Shown piece after piece: positions 15,824 through 24,132 of a stretch of 31,460 bases of DNA. Source of the DNA: DATKXU01 sp035528905. Lineage in GTDB: Bacteria; Armatimonadota; UBA5829; DTJY01. The notes under the pieces were generated by a model. The model was not told the origin of the DNA and made no database searches. It worked only from the letters and a program-made list of their open reading frames with translations. Within the stretch, counting starts at the first letter, position 1. Every line of letters starts with the position of its first letter. The DNA lies in the NCBI GenBank assembly GCA_035528905.1, contig DATKXU010000123.1:1-31460 (forward strand), written 5' to 3'. Position numbers and translations under genes: made by a program.

Positions 15824-15852
15824 GTAGGGGCAAATCTGAGACCTGCCCCTAC
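15824..15852. repeat. Perfect inverted repeat GTAGGGGCA/TGCCCCTAC
   Basis: GTAGGGGCA (15824-15832) and TGCCCCTAC (15844-15852) form a 9-bp stem with an 11-base loop. It is a hairpin of the kind that recurs in intergenic DNA of many uncultured bacteria. It lies in the spacer between two divergent genes and has no U-tract. Confidence 0.65.
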
Positions 15853-15975
15853 CGGGCTGGCATCTGTTATGTGCGTGAGGTTGCCCGATTTTCGGAGGAA
15901 GGCCGCGGAGTCGCGGCGAATGACTGCTTTGAAGTGCGGCGGCGCACAGAGTCATCTGTTGCAGGAGGTATTGCC

Positions 15976-16677
15976 TTGTTGTTAACTGGGTGTAGACTCG
16001 TGGTAGTTGGTGTCTTACTTGGCCTGCTGATCCCTATGGGGTCTGCGAATGGAGAGCGTTTGTTCTCGGGCAATGAGGCTCGGCCCTCGGACGCCATCGT
16101 CCTTTTCGATGGCAAAGACCTCTCCGCGTGGGTCTACATCGAGAACGGCAGGCCCGCAGATTGGAAAGTAGAGCATGGGTACATGGAAGTCCGGGGCGGC
16201 AGCATCCGTACAAAGCAGGAGTTCACCGACTGCCAGCTTCATGTGGAGTTCTGGCTGCCTCTGATGGCCGACGCAAAGGGCCAGAAGCGGGCAAATAGCG
16301 GAGTCTACCTCCAGGGCAAGTACGAAATCCAGGTGCTGGACTCCTACGGGCTAAGAAGCGGGGATGTTGACTGCGGCGCGATATACGAAGTAGCTCCGCC
16401 AATGGTAAACGCTTGCAGACCTCCCAAGCAGTGGCAGAGCTACGATGCGATTTTCCATGCGCCCCGGTTCGACGACAAGGGAAATCAAATCAGCAAAGCC
16501 CGTATGACGGTATTCCACAACGGAGTCCTGATCCACGAGAATGTCGAGGTTCCCGGCCCGACGGTCGCAGCGATGCCCGGCCCGGTGACGGATCGCGGGC
16601 CGCTGATGCTCCAAGATCACGGATGTCCCGTGCGCTATCGGAATGTCTGGATTCGCCCGCTTTCGCCGGCGCAGTGA
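15976..16677 (+). CDS. Secreted DUF1080 protein (3-keto-disaccharide hydrolase type)
   Basis: A 233-residue protein with a concanavalin-like beta-sandwich of the DUF1080 family. Marks are IVLFDGKDLSAWVYIENG, WKVEHGYMEVRGGSIRTK, NSGVYLQGKYEIQVLDSYG, WQSYDAIFHAPRF, and GPLMLQDHGCPVRYRNVWIRP at the end. The family includes hydrolases of 3-keto-glycosides and is typical of plant-glycan users. The frame is open from 15745, but TTG at 15976 with GGAGGT 6 bases upstream gives a clean signal peptide: a short CR head, the hydrophobic LVVVGVLLGLLIPM, and a GSANG cleavage region. It is therefore probably exported. The rare TTG start is inferred from the ribosome site and signal peptide. Confidence 0.82.
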   Translation: MLLTGCRLVVVGVLLGLLIPMGSANGERLFSGNEARPSDAIVLFDGKDLSAWVYIENGRPADWKVEHGYMEVRGGSIRTKQEFTDCQLHVEFWLPLMADAKGQKRANSGVYLQGKYEIQVLDSYGLRSGDVDCGAIYEVAPPMVNACRPPKQWQSYDAIFHAPRFDDKGNQISKARMTVFHNGVLIHENVEVPGPTVAAMPGPVTDRGPLMLQDHGCPVRYRNVWIRPLSPAQ

Positions 16678-16769
16678 AGATGCGTTTCCTCTCGGTCTCG
16701 AAGGCAACCTCCCCTGTAGAATGTTTGGCCTCCGTGTACGAACTGGGATAAGGTAGCAGGAGGTTCGCA

Positions 16770-16844
16770 GTGAAGTCGTATCAGGTTGTGGAGTCCGACG
16801 CCTCCGACCACCGCCCGGTGGTCGTGGACTTGGAGCTTGCCTAG
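16770..16844 (+). pseudogene. Fossil C-terminus of an endonuclease/exonuclease/phosphatase family gene
   Basis: Twenty-four codons from GTG read VKSYQVVESDASDHRPVVVD and then LELA before TAG. SDHRPVVVDLEL is the hallmark final strand of the endonuclease/exonuclease/phosphatase superfamily, with its catalytic Asp-His pair. A stop at 16749 closes the frame upstream and no body of such an enzyme is present. AGGAGG lies a few bases before the GTG, so a peptide might still be translated. Just after the DUF1080 stop, ATG at 16680 opens MRFLSVSKATS, faintly like the family N-terminus; an internal deletion is possible but unproven. Confidence 0.5.
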
Positions 16845-16895
16845 GCGAGGCATGGTCTGGCATGAATAGGCCGGGGTATGGGCGGGCGGCGACAA

Positions 16896-17267
16896 ATGGA
16901 ACGAGAAACTAAGTTATCTGCTGAGATATTGGAACAGGACGGGGCGTTGCTTGTCCGGGCACACGGCGAGGTTGATCTGCACAGTGCGCCCGATTTCGAG
17001 CACGCGCTGCAAGCTGGCGTCGAACGAGGCGGAGGCGCTCTCATCGTTGATTTGAGCGATGTCGCGTATGTGGATAGCGCGGGGCTGAGTGCGCTGGTTG
17101 CCGCGCACAGGAGGCTCTCGGCGCGGGGCGCCGCCCTGTATGTGATTGCTCCCCCTGAGCGCCCGGTAGCCCGCGTACTGGGGATTACCCGGCTGGACAC
17201 CCTATTCCATGTGTGCAGCTCGCTCGAGGAGGCAATCAGGCAGATAAAGCACTCGCCGCCCGGTTAG
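16896..17267 (+). CDS. STAS-domain anti-anti-sigma factor-like protein
   Basis: A 123-residue single STAS domain like SpoIIAA/RsbV: LVRAHGEVDLHSAPDFEHAL, ALIVDLSDVAYVDSAGLSAL with the phosphorylatable serine at about residue 61, AAHRRLSARGAALYVIAPP and RVLGITRLDTLFHVCSSLEEA. It should bind an anti-sigma kinase when dephosphorylated and free a sigma factor, or act in a similar partner switch. No kinase, phosphatase or sigma gene is adjacent. ATG at 16896 fits the domain; ATG at 16878 would add six residues and neither has a strong ribosome site. Its stop shares TTAG with the convergent valS gene. Confidence 0.85.
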   Translation: MERETKLSAEILEQDGALLVRAHGEVDLHSAPDFEHALQAGVERGGGALIVDLSDVAYVDSAGLSALVAAHRRLSARGAALYVIAPPERPVARVLGITRLDTLFHVCSSLEEAIRQIKHSPPG

Positions 17268-19942
17268 CTGTTCGTCAGCATCTCCAGGCGTTCCTGGAGC
17301 TTCGAGCGCTTTTCGCTGAGCTCCTGGGCGATGCGCTGCTCCTTCTCCACAACGTGCGCCGGAGCGCGGGACAGGAACTGCTCGTTGGACAGCTTTGCCT
17401 GGCTGCGTGCAAGCTCACGCTCCACCTCGGCAAGCTCGTTCGTTACGCGGGCGATCTCTTTGTGAATATCTAAATCCTGCCCCGTTTCGACGAATACGTC
17501 CGCAACAGGAAGATGCGTGGGTATGAAACGCCCTTCACTCGCTGACGGAGCCTCTTCTCTAGATTCGATGCTCTTTACCCCCGCCAGAGTTGCCATTACT
17601 ATACCGCTTGCTGCTACAGTACCAGTAACCATTTCCTTCGATACAATTGGATTTAGCTTAGGAACAATCATCACCCTGGATGTTCGTTGTCCCGGTTTAA
17701 AACCAAACTCAGCTTTTACGTTACGTATCGATCTGGTAATATCCGCAAACACAGCTTCCATGCGCTGTTCCGCGTCGTTATCAATCAGCGTGGCGTCGGC
17801 AGCCGGGAATGGGGCGATCATGATGCTCTCGCCCTCGTGCGGGATGGACTGCCAGATTTGCTCGGTGATGAAGGGCATTATGGGGTGGAGCAGCCGAAGG
17901 GAGGATTCGAGCACGTGGCACAACACGTATTGGACAACCGGGCGCTCGTCGCCCTGGAGCCGGGGCTTCGCAATCTCGATGTACCAGTCCGCGTACTCGC
18001 TCCAGAGGAAGTCGTAGAGGGCGCGCGCGGCGTCGTCCATGTCGTAGCCTTCAAGGCCCTTGCTCACTGCAGCGATGGTCTTCTGGAGGCGGCTGAGAAT
18101 CCACTTGTCCTCGTCCCGCAGCCGATCCCGTGATGGAGCTTCAGGCGGCTTGCCCGATTCGGTGTCGAGGTTGAGCAGCACGAATCGGGACATGTTCCAT
18201 ATCTTATTGCAGAAGTTCCGGATGGCTTCCACGCGGCCGGCTGAGAATCGGATGTCCTGGCCCTTTCCGGCCTGCTGGATGAGCGCGAATCGGAGAGCAT
18301 CGGCGCCGTACTTGTCAATTATGTCCAGCGGATCCATCCCGGTGCCGAGCGACTTGCTCATCCGGCGGCCCTCTTCGTTCAGCACAGTGGCGTAAATGTA
18401 GACCTCGTGGAATGGTATCTCATTCAGGAAGTGCAGGCTGGTCATAATCATCCTGGCTACCCAGAGGTAGATGATCTCGCGGGCCGTGGTCAATACGGAC
18501 GTCGGGTAGAAGTAATGGAGCTCCGGTGTGTCCTTCGGCCAGCCGAGAGTGGCGAAGGGCCACAAGGCCGACGAGAACCATGTATCCAGCACGTCCGGGT
18601 CCTGAGTCAGAGCCTTGCCGCCGCATTTACTGCAGGCATCCGGGGCCGTCTTCCCCGCAGTATACTCGCCGCAGCCCTCGCATTTCCAAACCGGTATCCG
18701 GTGGCCCCACCAGAGCTGGCGGGAGATGCACCAGTCGCGGATGTTCTCCATCCAGTCGAGGTAAATGCGTGCATACCGGTCCGGGATGAACTTGACCTTG
18801 CCCTCGCGCACGATGTCTATCGCAGGCTGGGCGATCTCCTCCATGCGGGCGAACCACTGCTCGGAAAGGAGCGGCTCGATAGTGGACCCGCATCGCTCGC
18901 AGGTTCCCACGGAGTGCATGTACTCTTCCTCATGCACGAGAAGGCCCTGGCTCCTGAGCTCTTCCACGATGGCTTCACGGGCGGCATAGCGATCCATTCC
19001 CGCAAAGCGTCCTGCTTCGTCGGTCATCTTGCCTTCCGGGCCGATGACTATGACGCTCGGCAGATTGTGCCGCAGTCCAATCTCGAAGTCGTTCGGGTCG
19101 TGAGCAGGCGTGACCTTGACCGCGCCGGTGCCGAAGTCTGGGTCCACGTGAGGGTCGGTGATGATCGGAATGGAACGATCCATGAGCGGTAGAACCGCGT
19201 TCTTGCCGACGACGCCCATGTAGCGGCGATCCTCGGGATTGACCGCGACCGCCGTGTCGCCCAGCATAGTTTCGGGGCGCGTCGTAGCGACCGTGATGAT
19301 GCCCGAGCCGTCTTCCAGGGGATAGTCAATGTGCCACAGGTGCCCGGCGACCTCTTCGTATTCTACCTCTATGTCGGAGACCGCTGTGTGGCATCTGGTG
19401 CACCAGTTGATAACGCGCACGCCCCTGTAGATGTGTCCTTCGTCGAACCAGCGGACGAACTCCTCCAGAACGGCGTCGCTGTACGCTTCGTCCATAGTGA
19501 AACGCAGGCGGTCCCAGTCGAACGCGTAGCCCATGCGCTTGAACTGGCTTATGATTGTGCTGCCGTACTCTTCCTTCCACTGCCAGACTCGCTCCAGGAA
19601 CTTCTCGCGGCCGAGATCGTGACGGGTTAGGCCCTCCTTAGCGAGTTCACGCTCCACGACGTTCTGGGTTGCTATGCCTGCATGGTCGGTGCCTGGTAGG
19701 ATAAGGGTGTTGAAGCCCTGCATGCGCTTCCAGCGGCCGAGCACATCCTGGATCGTGTAGCAGAGCGCGTGCCCGATATGGAGCGAGCCGGTGATATTCG
19801 GCGGCGGAATGGTGATGCAGTACATCTCCCGCGAGGGATCAACCTCCGCGTGGAAGTAGCCCTGCTTCAGCCAGTATTCGTACCACTTAGGCTCTACGGC
19901 CTTTGGGTCGTACACCTTCGGCAGTGCATCGTATGTGTCCAT
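17264..19942 (-). CDS. valS: Valyl-tRNA synthetase
   Basis: An 892-residue class I synthetase that charges tRNA-Val and edits misacylated threonine. It shows HIGH at 55-58 (GSLHIGHALCYTIQD), the editing domain (TTRPETMLGDTAVAV, GTGAVKVTPAHDPND), a zinc-ribbon-like CEGCGEYTAGKTAPDACSKC, the RRMSKS loop, the WNMSRF anticodon-binding domain and a C-terminal coiled coil of about 60 residues (EIARVTNELAEVERELARSQ). ATG at 19942 has GGGAGGAG 6-8 bases upstream. The gene follows a T-box leader directly behind lon. The part around 17560-17760 is visibly richer in A and T and in unusual codons than the rest of the gene. Confidence 0.97.
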   Translation of the reverse strand: MDTYDALPKVYDPKAVEPKWYEYWLKQGYFHAEVDPSREMYCITIPPPNITGSLHIGHALCYTIQDVLGRWKRMQGFNTLILPGTDHAGIATQNVVERELAKEGLTRHDLGREKFLERVWQWKEEYGSTIISQFKRMGYAFDWDRLRFTMDEAYSDAVLEEFVRWFDEGHIYRGVRVINWCTRCHTAVSDIEVEYEEVAGHLWHIDYPLEDGSGIITVATTRPETMLGDTAVAVNPEDRRYMGVVGKNAVLPLMDRSIPIITDPHVDPDFGTGAVKVTPAHDPNDFEIGLRHNLPSVIVIGPEGKMTDEAGRFAGMDRYAAREAIVEELRSQGLLVHEEEYMHSVGTCERCGSTIEPLLSEQWFARMEEIAQPAIDIVREGKVKFIPDRYARIYLDWMENIRDWCISRQLWWGHRIPVWKCEGCGEYTAGKTAPDACSKCGGKALTQDPDVLDTWFSSALWPFATLGWPKDTPELHYFYPTSVLTTAREIIYLWVARMIMTSLHFLNEIPFHEVYIYATVLNEEGRRMSKSLGTGMDPLDIIDKYGADALRFALIQQAGKGQDIRFSAGRVEAIRNFCNKIWNMSRFVLLNLDTESGKPPEAPSRDRLRDEDKWILSRLQKTIAAVSKGLEGYDMDDAARALYDFLWSEYADWYIEIAKPRLQGDERPVVQYVLCHVLESSLRLLHPIMPFITEQIWQSIPHEGESIMIAPFPAADATLIDNDAEQRMEAVFADITRSIRNVKAEFGFKPGQRTSRVMIVPKLNPIVSKEMVTGTVAASGIVMATLAGVKSIESREEAPSASEGRFIPTHLPVADVFVETGQDLDIHKEIARVTNELAEVERELARSQAKLSNEQFLSRAPAHVVEKEQRIAQELSEKRSKLQERLEMLTNS

Positions 19943-19961
19943 GAAATCTCCTCCCGGGAGA

Positions 19962-20045
19962 ATGGAGTATTGGAGTACTGGAGTATTGGAGTACTGGGTT
20001 GTCCGGGCCCCATCGCTCCATTACTCCATCACTCCATTACTCCAA
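19962..20045. repeat. Palindromic low-complexity repeat between T-box and valS
   Basis: Tandem words TGGAGTATTGGAGTACTGG (19963-19996) are followed after a GC-rich middle by the reverse-complement style CTCCATTACTCCATCACTCC (20016-20045). In the valS transcript it would fold into one long hairpin between the T-box terminator and the ribosome site. Confidence 0.8.
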
Positions 20046-20047
20046 AT

Positions 20048-20318
20048 GAAAAACGCTCCTTCCCTCCATAAGGACGAAAGGAGCCTCTTTCGTGGTACCA
20101 CCTTGATTCGCCCACCTTCGTCCTTCGGTGAACTCAGGACTATGGCGGACCTCTTCGGCTGTAACGGGCTGACCCGACCGCGCTTACTAGTCATCTCGTT
20201 CGGCGCGGTGGCTCCGGGGCGACGTTCGTCCGCCGCGACGGACCGGAAGGCTCGCACCACGACCGCCTTCCTCTCTGCGGGTCTGCGGCGAACTATTCCT
20301 CCCCTTCAACGCCTTTCG
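20048..20318 (-). promoter_or_regulatory. T-box riboswitch of valS
   Basis: The minus strand carries the T-box core AAGGTGGTACCACG (20104-20091), whose TGG/ACC segments pair with the uncharged tRNA end and form the antiterminator. Upstream is a structured region with AGAGAGGAAGG, GCGAGCCTTCC and AGTAAGCGCGGTCGGG blocks as expected for Stem I to Stem III. The basal part GAAGGGGAGGAATAG faces GAACGTCGCCCC, so GUC at 20223-20221 is a candidate valine specifier codon. Uncharged tRNA-Val should allow readthrough into valS. The leader begins within about 10 bases of the lon stop. Confidence 0.9.
20049..20084 (-). terminator. T-box intrinsic terminator
   Basis: On the minus strand GCTCCTT (20084-20078) pairs with AAGGAGC (20061-20055), followed by GTTTTTC. 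The upstream arm lies just after the T-box core, with the alternative ACGAAAG/CTTTCGT pairing beside it, consistent with mutually exclusive antiterminator and terminator folds. Confidence 0.8.
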
Positions 20319-20324
20319 CTGTAT

Positions 20325-22736
20325 CTATGCTGCTTTGATGTGTTTGTCGGCGGTCAGCAGGGCGATGTTCAGGACTTCGTCCATATGCTCCACCGGCTTG
20401 AACGTCAGCTCCGCCCGGACGTACTCGGGAATGTCGTCCAAATCCTTCAGGTTTTCCTTCGGGATCACGATCGTGTGGATGCCGGCCCGGTGAGCGGCCA
20501 GGACTTTCTCCTTGAGGCCGCCGATGGGCAGCACCTTCCCCCGCAGAGTGATTTCGCCCGTCATCGCAACGTCGCGGCGCACCGGACGCCTTGTCAGGGC
20601 GGATGCCAGCGCAGCTGCCATGGTTATACCCGCGGACGGGCCGTCCTTCGGCACCGCGCCAGCCGGGACATGGACATGCACATCCATCTTGTTCGAGAAA
20701 TCCTCCGGTACGTTCAGCACGCTGGCCTTCGACCGCACATAGCTCAAGGCAGCCTGTGCGGATTCCTTCATTACGTCGCCGAGTTGCCCCGTCAGGAGCA
20801 GCTTGCCTTCCTCGGACTTCATCAGGCCGACCTCGATGCTCACGATGTCGCCGCCGAACTCCGTATAGACCAGGCCCGTGGCAGTGCCGATCTCGTCTTT
20901 CTCCTCCGCCATGCCGTAGCGGTATTTGGTCTGGCCGAGGAAGTCCTTCACGCGCCCAACGGTGATCACTGTCCGCTTAGTGTTGCCCTCAGCGACTTCT
21001 CTTGCAACCTTCCGGCAGATTGTGGCAATCTCCCGCTCCAGGTTTCGGACGCCGGCTTCACGGGTGTACTCCCTTATGATGAGCCGGAGCGCGGCTTCCT
21101 TTATCGTCAGCAGTTTGGGGCTCAGCCCGTGCTCCTTGATCTGCTTCGGCACCAGGAATTGCTGAGCTATGCAGACTTTCTCATCCTCGATGTAACCGGC
21201 GAATGGGATGACCTCCATGCGGTCTTTCAGCGCCGGCGGCACCGTGTCGAGAATATTCGCCGTGGTTATGAACATGACATCCGAAAGGTCGAATGGAACC
21301 TCCAGATAATGGTCGCTGAAGGCTGAGTTCTGCTCCGGGTCGAGCGCCTCGAGCAGGGCCGCCGATGGGTCTCCACGGAAGTCTATCCCTACCTTGTCAA
21401 TCTCGTCGAGCATGAACACCGGATTCCTGAATCTCGCCTGCTTGACGCCCTGAATGATCCGCCCCGGCATCGAGCCGATGTAGGTCCTTCGGTGGCCGCG
21501 GATCTCCGCTTCATCGTGTGTGCCGCCGAGCGATACCCGGATGAACTTCCTGCCGAGCGCCCTGGCAATGGACCGCCCGATGGACGTCTTCCCGACTCCC
21601 GGCGGGCCGACAAAGCAGAGTATCGGGCCTTTCATCGCCCCGGAGAGTTGTTTGACGGCGAGGAACTCGAGAATCCTCTGTTTCGCCTTAGCCAGGCCGT
21701 AATGGTCTTCGTCCAATACTCTGGCTGCTTCCTGGATATCCAGGGTCTCGTCGGTGCGGTCGGCCCATGGGAGCGAAGTAAGCCAATCCAGGTACGTCCG
21801 AATTACCACGCCTTCCGGAGCCGCATAGGGCATCTTCTCCAGCCTATCCAGTTCCTTGACTGCGCGTTCCGCGACTTCCTCCGGCATGCGCGCTTCTTCG
21901 ATCTTAGCCTTGTAGTCCTCGATCTCGCCGTGCCGCTCGTCGCGCTCGCCCAGCTCCTGTTGGATAGCCTTGAGCTGCTCGCGGAGGATGAACTCTCGCT
22001 GAGTGTCGCCCATCTCCTTCTCGACGCGGTTGCGGATGCTCCTCTGGATTTCGAGAATCTCCAGCTCCTTTTTCAGGAGAACATTGAGCTTTTCGAGCTT
22101 CTCCTTAGCCTGTATGGTTTCGAGGATATCCTGCTTCGACTCGACCCGAAGAGGCAGATAGGGCGTGATGGTGTCGGCCAATCTTCCAGGTTCGGTGATG
22201 TTTATGATGTTGACGAGTGCTTCAGGCGGTATGGAGCGCCCGATATTGACGATCTGCTCGAACTGCGACATCACGCTGCGCATTAAGGCTTCAACTTCCA
22301 GGCTGGATTCCTCGCCGCCTTCGATCTGTTCCACAGCCACAAGGAAGAACGGCTCGGTCTGCAAGTACCTGGCTATCCTGACGCGCTCGAGACCCTCGAG
22401 GACAAGGCGCACAGTGCCGTCGGGGACCTTGGTGATCTGCATGACGCCGGCGACCAGCCCGACGGTGTAGATGTCGTCGGGCGTCGGGTCGTCTGTCCCG
22501 ACCTGCTTCTGCGCCACGAGGAGTATCAGCCGGTCGCGCGCCATAGCCTCGTCAAGCGCCCTGATGGATTTCTCCCGGCCTGCGAATAGCGGAAAGATCA
22601 TGCGGGGGAAGTAGACAGCATCTCGTATTGGCAGCAGAGGCAGCTCATCCGGGATGCTGATGGCTTCTTCTTCCGCTATGGCTTGGACCTTGGCCTTCTT
22701 TGTGCTCTTGGCGGTCTTCTTCTGAGATTTGGCCAT
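20325..22736 (-). CDS. lon: Lon ATP-dependent protease
   Basis: An 803-residue LonA-type cytoplasmic protease that unfolds and degrades damaged and regulatory proteins. It has an N-terminal LON substrate domain (about 28-220: LPLLPIRDAVYFPRMIFPLF), a coiled-coil linker (ELEILEIQRSIRNRVEKEMG), the AAA+ module with Walker A GPPGVGKTSI and Walker B VFMLDEIDKVG, and the C-terminal peptidase with the Ser in KDGPSAGITMAAALAS and the Lys of the Ser-Lys dyad in GLKEKVLAAHRAGI. The short Lys-rich head AKSQKKTAKSTKKAK is an unusual addition. ATG has AAAGGTGA about 10 bases upstream. It lies 107 bases after clpX on the same strand. Confidence 0.97.
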   Translation of the reverse strand: MAKSQKKTAKSTKKAKVQAIAEEEAISIPDELPLLPIRDAVYFPRMIFPLFAGREKSIRALDEAMARDRLILLVAQKQVGTDDPTPDDIYTVGLVAGVMQITKVPDGTVRLVLEGLERVRIARYLQTEPFFLVAVEQIEGGEESSLEVEALMRSVMSQFEQIVNIGRSIPPEALVNIINITEPGRLADTITPYLPLRVESKQDILETIQAKEKLEKLNVLLKKELEILEIQRSIRNRVEKEMGDTQREFILREQLKAIQQELGERDERHGEIEDYKAKIEEARMPEEVAERAVKELDRLEKMPYAAPEGVVIRTYLDWLTSLPWADRTDETLDIQEAARVLDEDHYGLAKAKQRILEFLAVKQLSGAMKGPILCFVGPPGVGKTSIGRSIARALGRKFIRVSLGGTHDEAEIRGHRRTYIGSMPGRIIQGVKQARFRNPVFMLDEIDKVGIDFRGDPSAALLEALDPEQNSAFSDHYLEVPFDLSDVMFITTANILDTVPPALKDRMEVIPFAGYIEDEKVCIAQQFLVPKQIKEHGLSPKLLTIKEAALRLIIREYTREAGVRNLEREIATICRKVAREVAEGNTKRTVITVGRVKDFLGQTKYRYGMAEEKDEIGTATGLVYTEFGGDIVSIEVGLMKSEEGKLLLTGQLGDVMKESAQAALSYVRSKASVLNVPEDFSNKMDVHVHVPAGAVPKDGPSAGITMAAALASALTRRPVRRDVAMTGEITLRGKVLPIGGLKEKVLAAHRAGIHTIVIPKENLKDLDDIPEYVRAELTFKPVEHMDEVLNIALLTADKHIKAA

Positions 22737-22843
22737 TCGTGCGTGTCACCTTTCAGTAGGGAACGGCGGCGCCAGCCCTTTTCGGCGGAACGCGCCGCGC
22801 TTCAGATGCCTGGCATTACGCTGCGCCGACTCCTGTTCCGGTT

Positions 22844-24109
22844 TCAGGATGCGGGCCTTAGCTCGTCAATCGTGATCAGCGTCGGCTCCCTCTTGCGTTG
22901 AACCACTTCGGCGTCAACGATGCACTTCTTAACGCCCGTTCTCGAGGGAATCTCGTACATGATGTTCATCATGACCTCCTCGATTATTGCCCTCAGGGCG
23001 CGTGCGCCGATACTTCGCTTCATGGCCTCGTCCGCGATCGCTTCCAGCGAGTCACTGGTAAAATCGAGCTCGACGCCGTCATATTCGAAGAACTTCTTGT
23101 ATTGTTTTACCAGAGCGTTCCTAGGCTCGATAAGGATTCTGATCAGCGCATCTTTGTCAAGGGCATTCAGTGTTCCAACGATGGGGAGCCTTCCGACGAA
23201 CTCTGGGATGAAGCCGTACTTCAGCAAATCCTCCGGGAGGATTGCGGCCAGGATATCGCCGATCTGGCGCTCTTTTCTGCTTTCAACTCTGGCGCGGAAG
23301 CCCATGGACTGTTCGTGCAGGCGGCTCTCGATGATCCGATCCAGTCCCTCGAAGGCACCGCCGCAGATGAAGAGTATGTTCGACGTGTCTATCTGGATGT
23401 ACTCCTGCTGCGGATGCTTCCTGCCACCCTGAGGCGGCACGTTCGCGAGTGTGCCCTCAAGGATTTTCAGAAGAGCCTGCTGCACGCCTTCGCCCGACAC
23501 ATCTCTTGTGATAGATGGGTTCTCGGCTTTCCGAGCGATCTTGTCAATCTCGTCTATGTAGACGATGCCGCGCTCAGCGTTCCGTATCGTGGTTTGCAGG
23601 CTCTCCCCATTCTCGGCCGCCTGAAGCAGTTTCAGCAGAATGTTCTCGACATCCTCGCCTACGTACCCGGCCTCGGTCAGCGAGGTAGCGTCAGCGATTG
23701 CGAACGGGACGTTCAGGATCCTCGCCAGGGTCTGTGCAAGCAAGGTCTTCCCGGTTCCGGTCGGGCCGACCAGGAGTATGTTGCTTTTCTGGAGCTCGAC
23801 TTCGCTCTGGGTGACATCGATTCGCTTGAAGTGGTTGTACACCGCGACACTGAGAGTGCGCTTGGCCTTCTCCTGCCCGATGACGTACTGGCTGAGAATC
23901 CTGTATATGTCCTTGGGCTTCGGAATCAAAGGGAACTCGGTGCGCTCTTCGGTTTCCGTGAGCTCGCTCCGGATCGTGTCGTTGCAGACTTCGAGACACT
24001 TGAGGCAGATGCCGCCGTAGACGCCGACGATGAGCCTCTTCACCTGCTCCCGACTGCGTCCGCACAGCGCACACCGCCGGTCGTTCCTGTCCAACCCCAT
24101 CCTAGCCAA
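22844..24109 (-). CDS. clpX: ClpX, AAA+ unfoldase of the ClpXP protease
   Basis: A 421-residue unfoldase that feeds substrates to ClpP. It has the N-terminal zinc-binding domain with CALC and CLKC pairs, Walker A GPTGTGKTLL, the pore loop GYVGEDVE, Walker B GIVYIDEIDKIARK, and the C-terminal small domain RSIGARALRAIIEEVMMNIM. The IGF-type ClpP-binding loop is read as MGF in SMGFRARVESRK. TTG at 24109 with GGGAGGG 8 bases upstream is a better-spaced start than ATG at 24100. It lies 23 bases after clpP and should share its transcript. Confidence 0.97.
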   Translation of the reverse strand: MARMGLDRNDRRCALCGRSREQVKRLIVGVYGGICLKCLEVCNDTIRSELTETEERTEFPLIPKPKDIYRILSQYVIGQEKAKRTLSVAVYNHFKRIDVTQSEVELQKSNILLVGPTGTGKTLLAQTLARILNVPFAIADATSLTEAGYVGEDVENILLKLLQAAENGESLQTTIRNAERGIVYIDEIDKIARKAENPSITRDVSGEGVQQALLKILEGTLANVPPQGGRKHPQQEYIQIDTSNILFICGGAFEGLDRIIESRLHEQSMGFRARVESRKERQIGDILAAILPEDLLKYGFIPEFVGRLPIVGTLNALDKDALIRILIEPRNALVKQYKKFFEYDGVELDFTSDSLEAIADEAMKRSIGARALRAIIEEVMMNIMYEIPSRTGVKKCIVDAEVVQRKREPTLITIDELRPAS

Positions 24110-24132
24110 AGTCGAAGCCCTCCCCTGAGAGA

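Noticed and set aside
19935..21326. Plus-strand open frame of 463 codons across the T-box and lon
   Set aside because: It runs through the valS leader and the lon C-terminus in antisense; the T-box and Lon signals explain the sequence.
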